A stretch of 64,000 nt of DNA, from NCBI RefSeq assembly GCF_014287675.1, contig NZ_JACOPQ010000002.1:413609-477608 (forward strand). Direction: 5' to 3'. Every line of letters starts with the position of its first letter. Position 1 is the first letter of the stretch. The translations under genes were made by a program, and so were the position numbers. This DNA comes from Lawsonibacter faecis (GTDB lineage Bacteria; Bacillota; Clostridia; Oscillospirales; Oscillospiraceae). Shown here piece by piece: positions 50,559 to 60,186 of the stretch. Under the pieces are notes generated by a model. The model did not search any database. It had not been told where the DNA came from and saw only the letters and a program-made list of their open reading frames with translations.

Positions 50559-52655
50559 ATGGATATTACCAAGCTTTTAAAACCCCACAAAATCGCCATT
50601 GTGGGCGCCAGCGAGAAGACCGGCTTCGGCGGGGACACCTGCCGGAACGTGATGCGCTACATGACCGAGGGCTCCTGCTATTTCGTCAACCCCAGGCGCG
50701 GCGAGGTCTTCGGCAGAAAGGCCTACCCCTCCATTTCCGATTTGCCCGAGCCCATCGACACGGTGGTCATCTGCACCCCCCAGTCCACGGTGGAGGACCT
50801 CCTGCGGGAGGCCGCCGCCAAGGGGGCGGGGGGCGCGGTGGTGTTCGCCAGCGGCTACAAGGAGGTGGGCACGGAGGAGGGCCGGGCCGCCCAGGAGCGC
50901 CTTGCCGCCCTCTGCCGGGAGCTGGACATGGCCCTTATGGGCCCCAACTGCGCGGGCTTCGTCAACTACGTGGATATGGTTTACCCCTTTGCCTTCCTCT
51001 CCGCCGACCGGGACCGCCGGGGGAGCGTGGGCATGGTGTCACAGAGCGGGCAGCTCTGCCTCTCCCTCATGGACAGCCCCAGCATGCGCTTCTCCTATGT
51101 CATCTCCAGCGGCAACTGCGCCGTGGTGGAGATGGAGGACTACCTGGACTTTTTGGTGGACGACCCGGACACCAGGGTGGTGGCCCTCTATCTGGAGGGG
51201 GTGAAAAACCCCGCCAAGTTCGTCTCCGCCCTCAGGAAGGCCGCGCTCAAGCGCAAGCCCATCGTGGTGCTCAAGGCGGGCCGGTCCGAGAAGGGGGCAA
51301 AGCAGGCCGCCTCCCACACCGGGAGCCTGGCCGGGGCCGACCGGGTGTTCGACGCCCTCTTCGCCAAGTTCGGCGTGGTCCGGGTCAACGACCTGGAGGA
51401 GCTGCTCTACACCGCCCAGATGTTCTCCGTGCTGCCCAGGCTGCCGGAGAGGCCCGCCTTTGCCTCCATGAACCTCTCCGGCGGGGAGACCGGCATCTGC
51501 GCCGACATGGGCGAGGCCGCGGGAATCGAATACCCCGACTTCGCCCCCGAGACCCTGGCGAAGCTCCGGGAGCAGCTCCCCGGCTACGCCTCCCCCGCCA
51601 ATCCCCTGGACATGACCGCCTCCCTCTCCTACGATACGGAGCTCTACGCCGGGGCGGTGCGCACCGTTATGAGCGATCCCGGCGTGGGCATGGTGCTGGT
51701 GGGGTACACCCTGCTGGAGGAGATCGCCGACCCGGCCATCGAGTACATGGCCCCCGCCCTGGAGCGGGTGAGCCGGGAGCCCGGCGCCAAGCCCATGGCC
51801 ATGCTCCCCTTCGTGGGCAACACCCGCAACCAGAAGTACCTGGACATGCTGGAGGGCTGCGGTGTGGTCATGCTGCCGCCCCCGGTATACGCCTTCCGCA
51901 TCCTCCGCTACCTGGCGGACTTCATCCGGTACGACAGCGCCGACCACAACCTGGACGTGGCCGTCCCCGAAAGGCCCCGGGGCGGCGCCCGCTGCTCCCT
52001 GGGCGAGCACGAGGGCAAGCTGCTGGCCAGGCGCTTCGGCCTCAGCGTCCCCGCCGAGGAGGTCGCCCGCTCGGAGGAGGAGGCCGCGGCGGCGGCGCGG
52101 CGCATCGGCTTCCCGGTGGTGATGAAAATCGACTCCCCGGACATCCTCCACAAGTCGGACTGCGGCTGCGTGAAGGTGAACGTGCGGGACGCCGCCGCCG
52201 CCGGGGAGGTCTACCGGCAGATTGTCTTCAACGCGCAAAAGCACCATCCGGACGCCCGCATCAACGGCATCCTGGTCCAGCAGACGGCCCAGCCGGGCAC
52301 CGAGATGATCATCGGCGTGGCCAGCGACCCCTCCTTCGGCCCCACCGTCCTGGTGGGCCTGGGCGGCGTGTTTGTGGAGGTCTTCAAGGACACCGCCCTC
52401 TGCCTCGCCCCCGTCTCCCGGGCGGAGGCCATGAGCATGGCCGCCTCCCTCAAGGGCGCCAAGCTGCTGCGGGGCTACCGGGGCGCCCCGGCGCTGGATA
52501 TGGACGGCTTCGTGGACGCGGTGCTGGCGGTATCCGACCTGGCGGTGCATTACAAGGACACCATTCTGGAGATGGACTTCAACCCGGTCTTCCTGTACGA
52601 GAAGGGGACCTGCGCCGTGGACGCGGTGGTGGTCTCCTCCGCCCCCCTGGAATAG
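50559..52655 (+). CDS. NDP-forming acyl-CoA synthetase (fused alpha and beta domains)
   Basis: 698 aa. N-terminal CoA-binding domain with IAIVGASEKTGFGG, middle CoA-ligase domain with GMVSQSG and the phospho-histidine segment ASHTGSLAG, and C-terminal ATP-grasp domain from about 480 (EHEGKLLARRFG, VVMKIDSPDILHKSDCG). This is the acetate:CoA ligase (ADP-forming) family. It converts acyl-CoA plus ADP and phosphate to acid and ATP. Directly behind the oxidoreductase genes, it gives a complete 2-oxoacid to acid plus ATP route. Confidence 0.92.
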   Translation: MDITKLLKPHKIAIVGASEKTGFGGDTCRNVMRYMTEGSCYFVNPRRGEVFGRKAYPSISDLPEPIDTVVICTPQSTVEDLLREAAAKGAGGAVVFASGYKEVGTEEGRAAQERLAALCRELDMALMGPNCAGFVNYVDMVYPFAFLSADRDRRGSVGMVSQSGQLCLSLMDSPSMRFSYVISSGNCAVVEMEDYLDFLVDDPDTRVVALYLEGVKNPAKFVSALRKAALKRKPIVVLKAGRSEKGAKQAASHTGSLAGADRVFDALFAKFGVVRVNDLEELLYTAQMFSVLPRLPERPAFASMNLSGGETGICADMGEAAGIEYPDFAPETLAKLREQLPGYASPANPLDMTASLSYDTELYAGAVRTVMSDPGVGMVLVGYTLLEEIADPAIEYMAPALERVSREPGAKPMAMLPFVGNTRNQKYLDMLEGCGVVMLPPPVYAFRILRYLADFIRYDSADHNLDVAVPERPRGGARCSLGEHEGKLLARRFGLSVPAEEVARSEEEAAAAARRIGFPVVMKIDSPDILHKSDCGCVKVNVRDAAAAGEVYRQIVFNAQKHHPDARINGILVQQTAQPGTEMIIGVASDPSFGPTVLVGLGGVFVEVFKDTALCLAPVSRAEAMSMAASLKGAKLLRGYRGAPALDMDGFVDAVLAVSDLAVHYKDTILEMDFNPVFLYEKGTCAVDAVVVSSAPLE

Positions 52656-52680
52656 GGGCACAGAGAGAGGAGCGCTGTCA

Positions 52681-53940
52681 ATGAGTAAATCGAAAAAGTA
52701 TCTGGTTATGCTGGCCCTGGCCCTGGGGCAGGGCGCGGTGTACTTCCTGCCCTATATCCGCAACGTGTACTACGCCCCTCTGGTGGAGACCCTGGGGGTC
52801 ACCAACGCCCAGTTCGGCTCCCTGGTCAGCTTCTTCGCCATCGGCTGCATGATTTTGTACATCCCCGGCGGCATCATGAGCGACAAGTGGAACTACAAGC
52901 GCAACATCACCATCTCCCTGTACGCCACGGCGGCCCTGGTGGCCTCCTTCGCCTTCTTCATGAACTTTACCTACGCCCGCGTCGTCTTCTTCCTGCTGGC
53001 CCTGTCCACCACCTTCGTCTTCTGGTCGTCCACGCTGAAGGCGGTGCGCATGATCGGCAAGAGCGACGAGCAGGGCAAGACCTACGGCATCTTCTACGCC
53101 ATGCAGGGCATCCTGTCCATCGTGGTGCAGAGCGGTATTCTGGCGGTCTACAACCTCTTTCCCGACCAGGCCTTCGGCCTCAGGGTGGTGCTCCTCATCA
53201 ACGCGGGCATCAACCTGGCTGCGGGCCTCGCCTGCCAGTTCTTCCTGCCCTCCCCCGAGCATCTGGCCCAGGAGCGCGGCGAGGGGAGCGGCGGCGGCTT
53301 CCAGTTCAAAATGGTGGGGCAGGTGCTCAGAAACCCCCTCATCTGGCTCATCGCCCTGCTCATCTTCTGCGCCTACGGGCTCTACTCCAACTCCTACTAC
53401 TTCAGCAGCTACCTGACCGAGGTCAAGGGCCTGGACTTCAATTTCGGCGCCCAGCTCTCCCTGATCCGGGTCACCTATATGATGTGCGTGGCCTCCCTCA
53501 TCGGCGGCTTCATCGCGGATAAGCTCAAGTCCACCACCCGCTGGTACATCATCTGCGCCGCCGGCGCGGCGGCCTCCTGCGTTCTCTTCGTGACCCTCTC
53601 CCCCACCGGCGTAAGCCCCGTGGTCCTGGGCGTCATCTCCATCCTGCCCGCGGCCTTCATGCTGATGGTCTACGGCCTCACCAGCTCCCTCTATGAGGAG
53701 TACCACATCCCCATGGCGGTCACCGGAACGGCCATCGGCATCGTCTCCATCATCGGCTATACCCCCGATTTGCTCTTCGGCCCCATCCTGGGCGGAATGC
53801 TGGACAGACAGGGCGCCGACGGCTATCTCTCCATCTTCATCTTCTTCGCCGCCCTGGGCGTCATCGGCCTGCTGGGCTCTGTGCTGGCTATGTTCCTGAA
53901 CAAGAAGCGCCGGAAGACCTCCGCTCCCGCGGAGTTCTGA
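52681..53940 (+). CDS. MFS transporter
   Basis: 419 aa, site AGAGAGGAG. Twelve membrane segments with a central cytoplasmic loop about 190-215. The N-terminal GGIMSDKWNYKRN matches the MFS loop 2-3 pattern (G-X3-D-(R/K)-X-G/N). Resembles OFA/NNP-like carriers of anionic substrates. It follows the acyl-CoA synthetase by 25 bp, so it may import the fermented substrate or export product. Substrate unknown. Confidence 0.85.
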   Translation: MSKSKKYLVMLALALGQGAVYFLPYIRNVYYAPLVETLGVTNAQFGSLVSFFAIGCMILYIPGGIMSDKWNYKRNITISLYATAALVASFAFFMNFTYARVVFFLLALSTTFVFWSSTLKAVRMIGKSDEQGKTYGIFYAMQGILSIVVQSGILAVYNLFPDQAFGLRVVLLINAGINLAAGLACQFFLPSPEHLAQERGEGSGGGFQFKMVGQVLRNPLIWLIALLIFCAYGLYSNSYYFSSYLTEVKGLDFNFGAQLSLIRVTYMMCVASLIGGFIADKLKSTTRWYIICAAGAAASCVLFVTLSPTGVSPVVLGVISILPAAFMLMVYGLTSSLYEEYHIPMAVTGTAIGIVSIIGYTPDLLFGPILGGMLDRQGADGYLSIFIFFAALGVIGLLGSVLAMFLNKKRRKTSAPAEF

Positions 53941-53949
53941 CGGGCGGCG

Positions 53950-53990
53950 GCGCAGGCCCCGGACCTGGATTCGGGGCTTGCGCTGTTTTC
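53950..53990 (+). terminator. terminator after the MFS gene
   Basis: GCGCAGGCCCCG and CGGGGCTTGCGC form a stem with one G-T pair, followed by TGTTTT. It ends the oxidoreductase operon. Confidence 0.8.
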
Positions 53991-54027
53991 TCAAAACGCG
54001 GTATAATCCGGAAAAGGAGAGCTGCAT

Positions 54028-55209
54028 ATGTATGCTTTGGATACCAGACTGACAGAGAGCGTCCGCCGCTATTTCGACCTGTGCAGAGAGCACGCCGACT
54101 ACATTACCGACCACCCGGAGCTGGGCTGCGAGGAGCATCTGGCCTGCGGGCGTTACGTCAACCTGCTGGAGGAGCATGGCTGGCAGGTGGAGACCCCTGT
54201 GGCGGGGGTCCCCTGCTCTTTCCGGGCCGTCCGTAAGGACCGGCTGGACGACGCCGGCCCCCGGGCGGTCTTGATGTGCGAGTACGACGCCCTGCCCGAG
54301 GTGGGGCACGGCTGCGGCCACTCCATGAGCGGCTCCGCCAGCCTGCTGGCCGCCCTGGCCCTGGCCGACGCCTACCCGGACCTCCCCCTGCGCATCGACC
54401 TGATGGGCACCCCCGGCGAGGAGTACCCCGGCGGCAAGGTGATGCTGGCCGACGCGGGCGCGTTCGGGGGCTATGAGTTTGCGGCCATGGCCCACATGAT
54501 GGACTACAACGCCCCCGGCTTCGGGGTGCTGGCCTGCAACGACAGGTATATTACCTTCCGGGGTAAGGCCGCCCACGCCTCCGCCATGCCCGAGAAGGGA
54601 ATCAACGCCCTCAATGCCGCGCGCATTTTCATGGACGCCATGGACATGTGGCGCCAGCATCTGCCCAAGTACTCCCAAATCCACGGCGTGGTGGCCAAGG
54701 GCGGCGACCTGCCCAGCATCGTCCCCGACGACGTGGAGCTCAACTACTACTTCCGGGCCCGCACGCTCAAGGAGCTTCTGGACCTCAACGCGAAGGCGGA
54801 AAAATGCGCGGAGGGCGCCGCCCTCTGTACCGGCTGCACCTGCGAGTGCGCCCAGCAGTACCTGACCTATGCGGACCTGAGCAATCCCCCCGCGGGCCTG
54901 GAGGCCCTCCGGGACATCTTCGACGCCCTGGACCTGCCCGTCCGGGAGCCGGGGGACCCCTCCGGCTCCACCGACGCGGGCAATGTGGACCAGATTATCC
55001 CCACCTTCCACCCCCTGGTGTCGGTGTCCGGCGGCAGGCCCCAGGTGGTGCACGACAAGGGCTTCACCGCCCTTATGAAGTGTGAGAGCGGCTACCGCGG
55101 GCTCTACAACGCCGCCGTGCTGCTCGCCTCCTTCGCCCTGCGCCTGGCCGGCGAGCCGGAGCGTCTGGCGGAGATCCAGCGCTGGCACCAGGAGTACCGG
55201 GGCCTTTGA
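54028..55209 (+). CDS. M20-family amidohydrolase (AbgB-like)
   Basis: 393 aa, site AAAGGAGAG. Metal motif HGCGHS near 93-98, followed by GTPGEEYPGGK with the catalytic Glu, and a lid domain with FRGKAAHASAMPEKGINAL. The C-terminal GSTDAGNVDQIIP belongs to the M20D pattern, close to AbgB and other amidohydrolases that cleave amide bonds of N-acyl or folate-type amino acids. The next gene is a YfcC carrier, so the two may take up and hydrolyse an acylated amino acid or dipeptide. Confidence 0.88.
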   Translation: MYALDTRLTESVRRYFDLCREHADYITDHPELGCEEHLACGRYVNLLEEHGWQVETPVAGVPCSFRAVRKDRLDDAGPRAVLMCEYDALPEVGHGCGHSMSGSASLLAALALADAYPDLPLRIDLMGTPGEEYPGGKVMLADAGAFGGYEFAAMAHMMDYNAPGFGVLACNDRYITFRGKAAHASAMPEKGINALNAARIFMDAMDMWRQHLPKYSQIHGVVAKGGDLPSIVPDDVELNYYFRARTLKELLDLNAKAEKCAEGAALCTGCTCECAQQYLTYADLSNPPAGLEALRDIFDALDLPVREPGDPSGSTDAGNVDQIIPTFHPLVSVSGGRPQVVHDKGFTALMKCESGYRGLYNAAVLLASFALRLAGEPERLAEIQRWHQEYRGL

Positions 55210-55259
55210 CGTCCCGCCGGGACAGAGGGACCGGCTTTCCATGAGGGAGGAGCGTTCAT

Positions 55260-56642
55260 ATGAAGAAATCGATCAAGGAGACCTTCTCGTCTCCCATCGT
55301 CATGATTTTGATGATCCTGCTGGTGGTGACAGTACTCACCTATCTGATTCCGGCCGGCGAGTTCGACCGGACGGTGGACCCCGTCTCCGGCATCACGGTG
55401 GTGGACGGGGCCTCCTTCCACCTTGTGGAGAAGCGCTATATCGGCGTCATGGACTTCTTCAGCGGCATCCACCTGGGCTTTATGAACGCCGCCGACGTGA
55501 TTTTCATGTGCTTCTTCTCCAGCTTCTATATCCGGGTCATCACCGAGTCGGGCGCCTTCAGCGCCGGCATCTCCACGCTGCTGCGGCGGTTCGGGAAAAA
55601 TAAGCGCCTGCTGATCCCCTTCTTCATTCTGATCATCTCCCTCACCGGCTTTACCTACGGCGAGACGGAGGACCTCTACCCCCTCATCCCCCTCTTCGTC
55701 TCCGCCGCCGTTATGGCCGGGTTCGACCCGGTGGTGGGGGTTGCCATCTCGGGCGGGGCGGTCATGGTGGGCTTCGCCTCCTCCGCCTTCAACCCCTACA
55801 CCATCGGCGTGGCCCAGAAAATCGCGGAGCTCCCCCTCTACTCCGGCGCGCTCTTCCGCACGCTGGTGTACGCCGTTTTCGTCGCCGCCTACACACTCTA
55901 CGTCATGCGCTATGCCAGGACCCACAGCGGGCCGGACTGCCTGGCGGGGTACGACGACATCGCCGCGGAGGATATCCGCACCACCGACGCGCCCTTCACC
56001 CTCCGGCACAAGATCGTCCTGCTGGGCTTCCTGGTCATCGTGGGGCTGATGATCTACGGCGCGCTGCGGCTGGAGTGGTACTTCACCGAGATCAGCGCCC
56101 TGTTCATCATCGGCGGCGTCTTCTCCTGCATCTTCCTGCGCGCCTCACCCAAGGAGTCGGTCCGCATGGCCATCGACGGCTTCAGGGACATTATCATGGG
56201 GGTCATCGTCATCGGCCTGGCTCGCAGCATTCTGGTTCTCCTCAGCGACGCCCAGGTCATCGACACGGTGGTCTACGGCCTCTACCACGCGGTGAGCGCC
56301 CTGCCCAAGTTCCTCGCCCCCGTGGGGATGCTGCTGGTGCAGACCATCCTCAACTTCTTCATCCCCTCCGGCTCGGGCCAGGCCTCGGCGGTCATGCCCA
56401 TCATGACCCCGCTGTCCGACCTGCTGGGCATGAACCGGCAGGTGGCCGTCCTGGCCTTCCAGATGGGCGACGGCTTCTCCAATATGCTCTGGCCCACCGC
56501 CGCCTGCGCCGTCATCTGCGGCATCGCCAAGGTGCCGCTCCAGAAGTGGTATCGATTCCTGCTCCCCTTCTATGGCGCAGCCTTCCTGCTGCAGTGCGTC
56601 TTCATCCTCATCGCCAACGCCATCCCCCTGGGTCCCTTCTGA
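55260..56642 (+). CDS. YfcC-family membrane carrier
   Basis: 460 aa, site GGGAGGAGC. About 12 membrane segments, opening with TYLIPAGEFDR typical of the YfcC/DcuC superfamily, with GFTYGETEDLYPLIPLF and FFIPSGSGQASAVMPIM re-entrant signatures in the two halves. The family transports dicarboxylates, amino acids or peptides; in this pair the substrate probably matches the neighbouring M20 enzyme. Confidence 0.88.
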   Translation: MKKSIKETFSSPIVMILMILLVVTVLTYLIPAGEFDRTVDPVSGITVVDGASFHLVEKRYIGVMDFFSGIHLGFMNAADVIFMCFFSSFYIRVITESGAFSAGISTLLRRFGKNKRLLIPFFILIISLTGFTYGETEDLYPLIPLFVSAAVMAGFDPVVGVAISGGAVMVGFASSAFNPYTIGVAQKIAELPLYSGALFRTLVYAVFVAAYTLYVMRYARTHSGPDCLAGYDDIAAEDIRTTDAPFTLRHKIVLLGFLVIVGLMIYGALRLEWYFTEISALFIIGGVFSCIFLRASPKESVRMAIDGFRDIIMGVIVIGLARSILVLLSDAQVIDTVVYGLYHAVSALPKFLAPVGMLLVQTILNFFIPSGSGQASAVMPIMTPLSDLLGMNRQVAVLAFQMGDGFSNMLWPTAACAVICGIAKVPLQKWYRFLLPFYGAAFLLQCVFILIANAIPLGPF

Positions 56643-56666
56643 CCGGCCGCAAAAAAACGATTTGCG

Positions 56667-56708
56667 CCCTCCGCTCCGATTCACGGGGCGGAGGGCGTGT
56701 TTTTTAAG
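56667..56708 (+). terminator. terminator after the YfcC gene
   Basis: CGCCCTCCGC pairs with GCGGAGGGCG around a ten-base loop, followed by TGTTTTTT. Confidence 0.8.
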
Positions 56709-56784
56709 CCCCCGGGCGGCCGGTCTCTTTACATATTTTTCAATAAATTCTATTTAAGCACTGTCATTTTTTCGGTCTCTGTTG

Positions 56785-56790
56785 TATAAT
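56785..56790 (+). promoter_or_regulatory. -10 element of the GGDEF-PAS-GGDEF-EAL gene
   Basis: TATAAT in the context GTTGTATAATG, 50 bp before the ATG at 56840. The -35 region is weak (TGTCAT near 56762). Confidence 0.6.
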
Positions 56791-56839
56791 GTCTCCACTA
56801 GCCGTAATCTGGCGGCATGCTGGGCGTGGGGGTAGAGCC

Positions 56840-59380
56840 ATGGCGTATTCCGAGTGGAGCTGGGTGCTGGGCGAGGTCATGGACAAGATGAAGGCCTTTG
56901 TCTATGTCACCGACCTGGAGACCGACGAAATCCTATTCATGAACCGCAATATGAAGGAGGCCTTCGGCGTCGCCGACCCCGAGGGGCAGATCTGCTGGAA
57001 GGTCTTCCAGAAGGACGCCGCGCGGCGGTGCGCCTTCTGCCCGGTCAACATCCTCACCGCCGAGGACGGCACGGACTCCTATATCTGGGAGGAGCACAAT
57101 GAGCTGACCGGCCGGATCTATGAGAATTACGACAGTCTGATGCGCTGGACCGACGGACGGCTGGTCCACTTCCAGCAGTCCATTGACGTGACCGAGACCC
57201 GCAGGCTCTACAAATATGCCAGCATCGACGAGCTGACCGGCATCCTCAACCGCCGGGTGGGCAAGGAGCGGCTGCGGGAGCGGCTGTCCGCCTACCGCGC
57301 CGCGGGGCGGCCCCTCACCCTCTGCATGTTCGATATCGACGATTTGAAGCACATCAACGACCTCTACGGCCACTCCGCGGGCGACGAGACCATCCGCAGG
57401 GTGGTGTCCGCCGTCAAAAACAGCCTGGGCCCCGAGGACTTTCTCTTCCGCCTCTCGGGCGATGAGTTTGTAATCGTCTTTTCCGACGCCGGCCAGGAGC
57501 AGGCCCGGGCGCTGGTGGAGGGCGTGCAGGCCGGCCTCCGCTCCCCCGCCGCCGGCAGGGCCGTCACCTTCTGCTTCGGCCTGCTGGAGATCTCCGCCGC
57601 CCGCACCCTCACCGTGGACGAGGCCTTGTCCGCCGTGGACGAGCGGCTCTACGACCAGAAGCGGGACCTCCACATCGCCCACGCCGCCCGCGCCCTCGGG
57701 GAGGGGGACGCCTCCTGCGCCCCGGCGCTGGACTACGACGCCGCCCTGCTCTATGACGCGCTGATCCGCAGCACCGACGACTACATCTATGTCACCGACA
57801 TGAAGAGCGGCACCTTCCGCTATCCCCCGGCCATGGCGGCCGAGTTCGCCCTGCCCTGCGAGGTGGTGGAGAACGCCGCCGCCGTCTGGGGGGCGAAAAT
57901 CCATCCGGACGACCGCAAGGCCTTTTTGGCCACCAACCAGGAGATTGCCGACGGCCGGGCCGACCGCCACTGTGTGGAGTACCGGGCCATGAACCGCAAG
58001 GGCGAGTGGGTCTGGCTGCGCTGCCGGGGGCAGGTCATGCGGGACAGGGACGGCGCGCCCACCCTCTTCGCCGGGTTCATCACCAACCTGGGCAAGCGCA
58101 ACCGCGTCGACCACCTGACCGGCCTGATGAACAAGTTCGAGCTGGAGGAGGAGCTCTCCCGCCTGCTGGGCCAGGGCGCGTCCCTGGCCCTGATGATCTT
58201 CGGCGTGGACGACCTGAAGCGGGTCAACAGCCTCTACGACCGCACCGCCGGGGACGAGGTGCTGCGCCTCACCGCCCAGAAAATCCAGTCCTTCCTGCCC
58301 CCCAACGCGGGCGTCTACCGGATGGACGGGGACGAGTTCGGCGTGATTGTCCGCAGCGGGAGCCGGGAGGACGTCCAGTCCCTCTACCGGGAGCTCCAGG
58401 TCCTCTTCGACCGCCAGCAGAGCTTCGACGGGAAGAAATTCTGCTGCACCCTCTCCTGCGGCTGCGCCTTTTCCGGGCCGGACGCGGCGGACTGCCAGTC
58501 CCTCCTGCGCCACGTCCATTTCGCTCTGGACTTCGCCAAGTCCTCCGGCAAAAACCAGCTGCGCTTCTTCTCCCGGGAGGTGCTCGCCCACCGGGAGCGC
58601 GCCATGGAGCTGACCGAGCTGCTGCGGGAGAGCGTGGAGCACGGCTTCGAGGGCTTCGAGCTCTACTACCAGCCCGTCTTCCTCTCCGGGGGCGAGACCC
58701 TGTCCGGCGCGGAGGCCCTGTGCCGCTGGCGCTGCGGCAAGTACGGCCCCATCTCCCCGGTGGAGTTCATCCCCCTGCTGGAGGAGAGCGGCCTCATCCA
58801 CCAGGCCGGGCGGTGGATTTTCCGGCAGGCGGTGGCTACCTGCGCCCTGTGGCAGAAGCGGATGCCCGGCTTCCTGATGGGGGTCAACCTGTCCTACCTC
58901 CAGCTGGAGGACCCCACCTTCCTGCCCTTCGTCTCCGGTGTGCTGGAGGAATTTCAAATCCCGCCCGACTGCCTGGTCGCCGAGCTGACCGAGAGCTACC
59001 TGGCCGCCAATATCCAGGCCGTGTCCGAGGCGCTGCTCCAGCTGCGCCGCATGAGGGTTATGGTCTCCATGGACGACTTCGGCACGGGGTACTCCTCCCT
59101 GGGGCTTTTAAAGCACCACCCCATTGACGTGGTGAAAATCGACCGCACCTTCGTCCAGGGCGCCAGGGCCAGCGCGTTCGACAGCGCCTTCCTCCGCTTC
59201 GTCTCGGAGCTGTGCCGCAGCGTGGGCATCCGGGTCTGCCTGGAGGGTGTGGAGACCCGCGGCGAGCTGGACTTCGTCAAGCCCTTCGGCCTCAGCTTCC
59301 TCCAGGGCTTCTACTTCGGGCGCCCGGTTCCCCGGACCGAGTTCGAGCGGCGCTTTCTCCCCGGCGGGCCGGCGGACTAA
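56840..59380 (+). CDS. GGDEF-PAS-GGDEF-EAL protein
   Basis: 846 aa, soluble. PAS-like N-terminus with two Cys pairs in a CWKVFQ and CAFCP context. First GGDEF domain (about 122-285) has RLSGDEF near 207. Second PAS (about 305-415). Second GGDEF (about 420-585) with RMDGDEF near 495. EAL domain (about 595-840) with intact EAL in GAEAL (near 622), DDFGTGYS (near 744) and KIDRTFV. The EAL domain looks active, whereas the second GGDEF has Asp in place of the first Gly and may only bind GTP. It should mainly degrade cyclic-di-GMP. Start at 56840; an upstream in-frame ATG at 56789 overlaps the promoter. Confidence 0.9.
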   Translation: MAYSEWSWVLGEVMDKMKAFVYVTDLETDEILFMNRNMKEAFGVADPEGQICWKVFQKDAARRCAFCPVNILTAEDGTDSYIWEEHNELTGRIYENYDSLMRWTDGRLVHFQQSIDVTETRRLYKYASIDELTGILNRRVGKERLRERLSAYRAAGRPLTLCMFDIDDLKHINDLYGHSAGDETIRRVVSAVKNSLGPEDFLFRLSGDEFVIVFSDAGQEQARALVEGVQAGLRSPAAGRAVTFCFGLLEISAARTLTVDEALSAVDERLYDQKRDLHIAHAARALGEGDASCAPALDYDAALLYDALIRSTDDYIYVTDMKSGTFRYPPAMAAEFALPCEVVENAAAVWGAKIHPDDRKAFLATNQEIADGRADRHCVEYRAMNRKGEWVWLRCRGQVMRDRDGAPTLFAGFITNLGKRNRVDHLTGLMNKFELEEELSRLLGQGASLALMIFGVDDLKRVNSLYDRTAGDEVLRLTAQKIQSFLPPNAGVYRMDGDEFGVIVRSGSREDVQSLYRELQVLFDRQQSFDGKKFCCTLSCGCAFSGPDAADCQSLLRHVHFALDFAKSSGKNQLRFFSREVLAHRERAMELTELLRESVEHGFEGFELYYQPVFLSGGETLSGAEALCRWRCGKYGPISPVEFIPLLEESGLIHQAGRWIFRQAVATCALWQKRMPGFLMGVNLSYLQLEDPTFLPFVSGVLEEFQIPPDCLVAELTESYLAANIQAVSEALLQLRRMRVMVSMDDFGTGYSSLGLLKHHPIDVVKIDRTFVQGARASAFDSAFLRFVSELCRSVGIRVCLEGVETRGELDFVKPFGLSFLQGFYFGRPVPRTEFERRFLPGGPAD

Positions 59381-59423
59381 GGGCCTCCGGCCAAAGCTCC
59401 GCCGCCTCTGCTTCGCGCTTTCA

Positions 59424-59450
59424 CCGCCGGGCAAAAAGCCCGGCGGTTTT
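59424..59450 (+). terminator. terminator after the EAL gene
   Basis: CCGCCGGGC-AAAAA-GCCCGGCGG followed by TTTT, a textbook rho-independent terminator. Confidence 0.88.
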
Positions 59451-59463
59451 CCTGCGGAAGGAC

Positions 59464-59492
59464 TTGACAGCGGCAACTGTAACTGTTATGAT
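59464..59492 (+). promoter_or_regulatory. promoter of the redox cluster
   Basis: TTGACA at 59464-59469, 17-bp spacer, TATGAT at 59487-59492, about 50 bp before the lipoprotein start. Confidence 0.85.
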
Positions 59493-59529
59493 TACAACCA
59501 GAAGGAATTGAAACCATTTCAGTTACAGT
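59476..59529. promoter_or_regulatory. candidate operator dyads over the redox-cluster promoter
   Basis: ACTGTAACTG at 59476-59485 (between -35 and -10) recurs as its exact complement CAGTTACAGT at 59520-59529, just before the ribosome site. Within the promoter TGTAA and TTACA form a second, smaller dyad across the -10. The last gene of the operon encodes an Rrf2-type regulator, the likely ligand of these sites. Confidence 0.55.
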
Positions 59530-59541
59530 AAAGGAGCTCTT

Positions 59542-60186
59542 ATGAAACGTCATATCGCCGTTCCCGCCGCCCTGCTGCTGGGCCTGACCGTGCTGCTCTC
59601 CGCCTGCGCGCCCGCCACCGGCGGAGAGGGCGCGCCCTCCGTCTCCCCCACCCCCACGGGCGCGGCTTCCGCCGCTCCCTCCGGCAATCCCGCCCCCGGC
59701 CAGAGCGGCGAGCCCCAGGAGGCCCAGGCCGGCATTCTCAGCTCCTTTACCGCCACCGGCCTGGACGGCGGCGCGCTGGACCAGACCATGCTGGAGGGGT
59801 ACGACCTGACCATGGTGAACGTATGGGCCACCTTCTGCGGCCCCTGCCTGCGCGAGATGCCCGACCTGGGCGAGCTGGCGGCGGAGTACGCCGACAAGGG
59901 CGTCCAGATTGTGGGCATGGTCTCCGACGTGCTGGACCGGGACGGCACCCCCAGCGAGGATCAGCTCGCCACTGCCGGGGACATCGTGGAGTCCACCGGC
60001 GCGGACTACCCCCACATCGTCCCCGGCGAGGACCTCTTCGGCCTGCTGGGCCAAATTTCGGCGGTACCCACCACCTTCTTCGTCAACAGCGCCGGCGAGC
60101 AGGTGGGGTATGCCGTCTCAGGCGCCCGGGAGAAGGCGGACTGGATTACCATTATCGACGCCGCGCTGGAGGAAGTGGGGAAATGA
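59542..60186 (+). CDS. TlpA-like thioredoxin lipoprotein
   Basis: 214 aa. Lipoprotein signal with lipobox LLSAC (Cys22), a Pro/Ala/Ser linker to about residue 65, then a thioredoxin fold with the active site Cys99-Gly-Pro-Cys102 in ATFCGPCLREMP and the cis-Pro loop near AVPTTFFVN. It exchanges disulfides outside the membrane. First gene of a five-gene operon; overlaps the following CXXC mini-protein by 4 bp. Electrons may reach it from the NapH-like protein encoded downstream. Confidence 0.9.
   Translation: MKRHIAVPAALLLGLTVLLSACAPATGGEGAPSVSPTPTGAASAAPSGNPAPGQSGEPQEAQAGILSSFTATGLDGGALDQTMLEGYDLTMVNVWATFCGPCLREMPDLGELAAEYADKGVQIVGMVSDVLDRDGTPSEDQLATAGDIVESTGADYPHIVPGEDLFGLLGQISAVPTTFFVNSAGEQVGYAVSGAREKADWITIIDAALEEVGK

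Noticed and set aside
52678..55242. 854-aa open frame on the minus strand opposite the MFS and M20 genes
   Set aside because: Same antisense artefact; the plus-strand genes have clear family motifs and ribosome sites.
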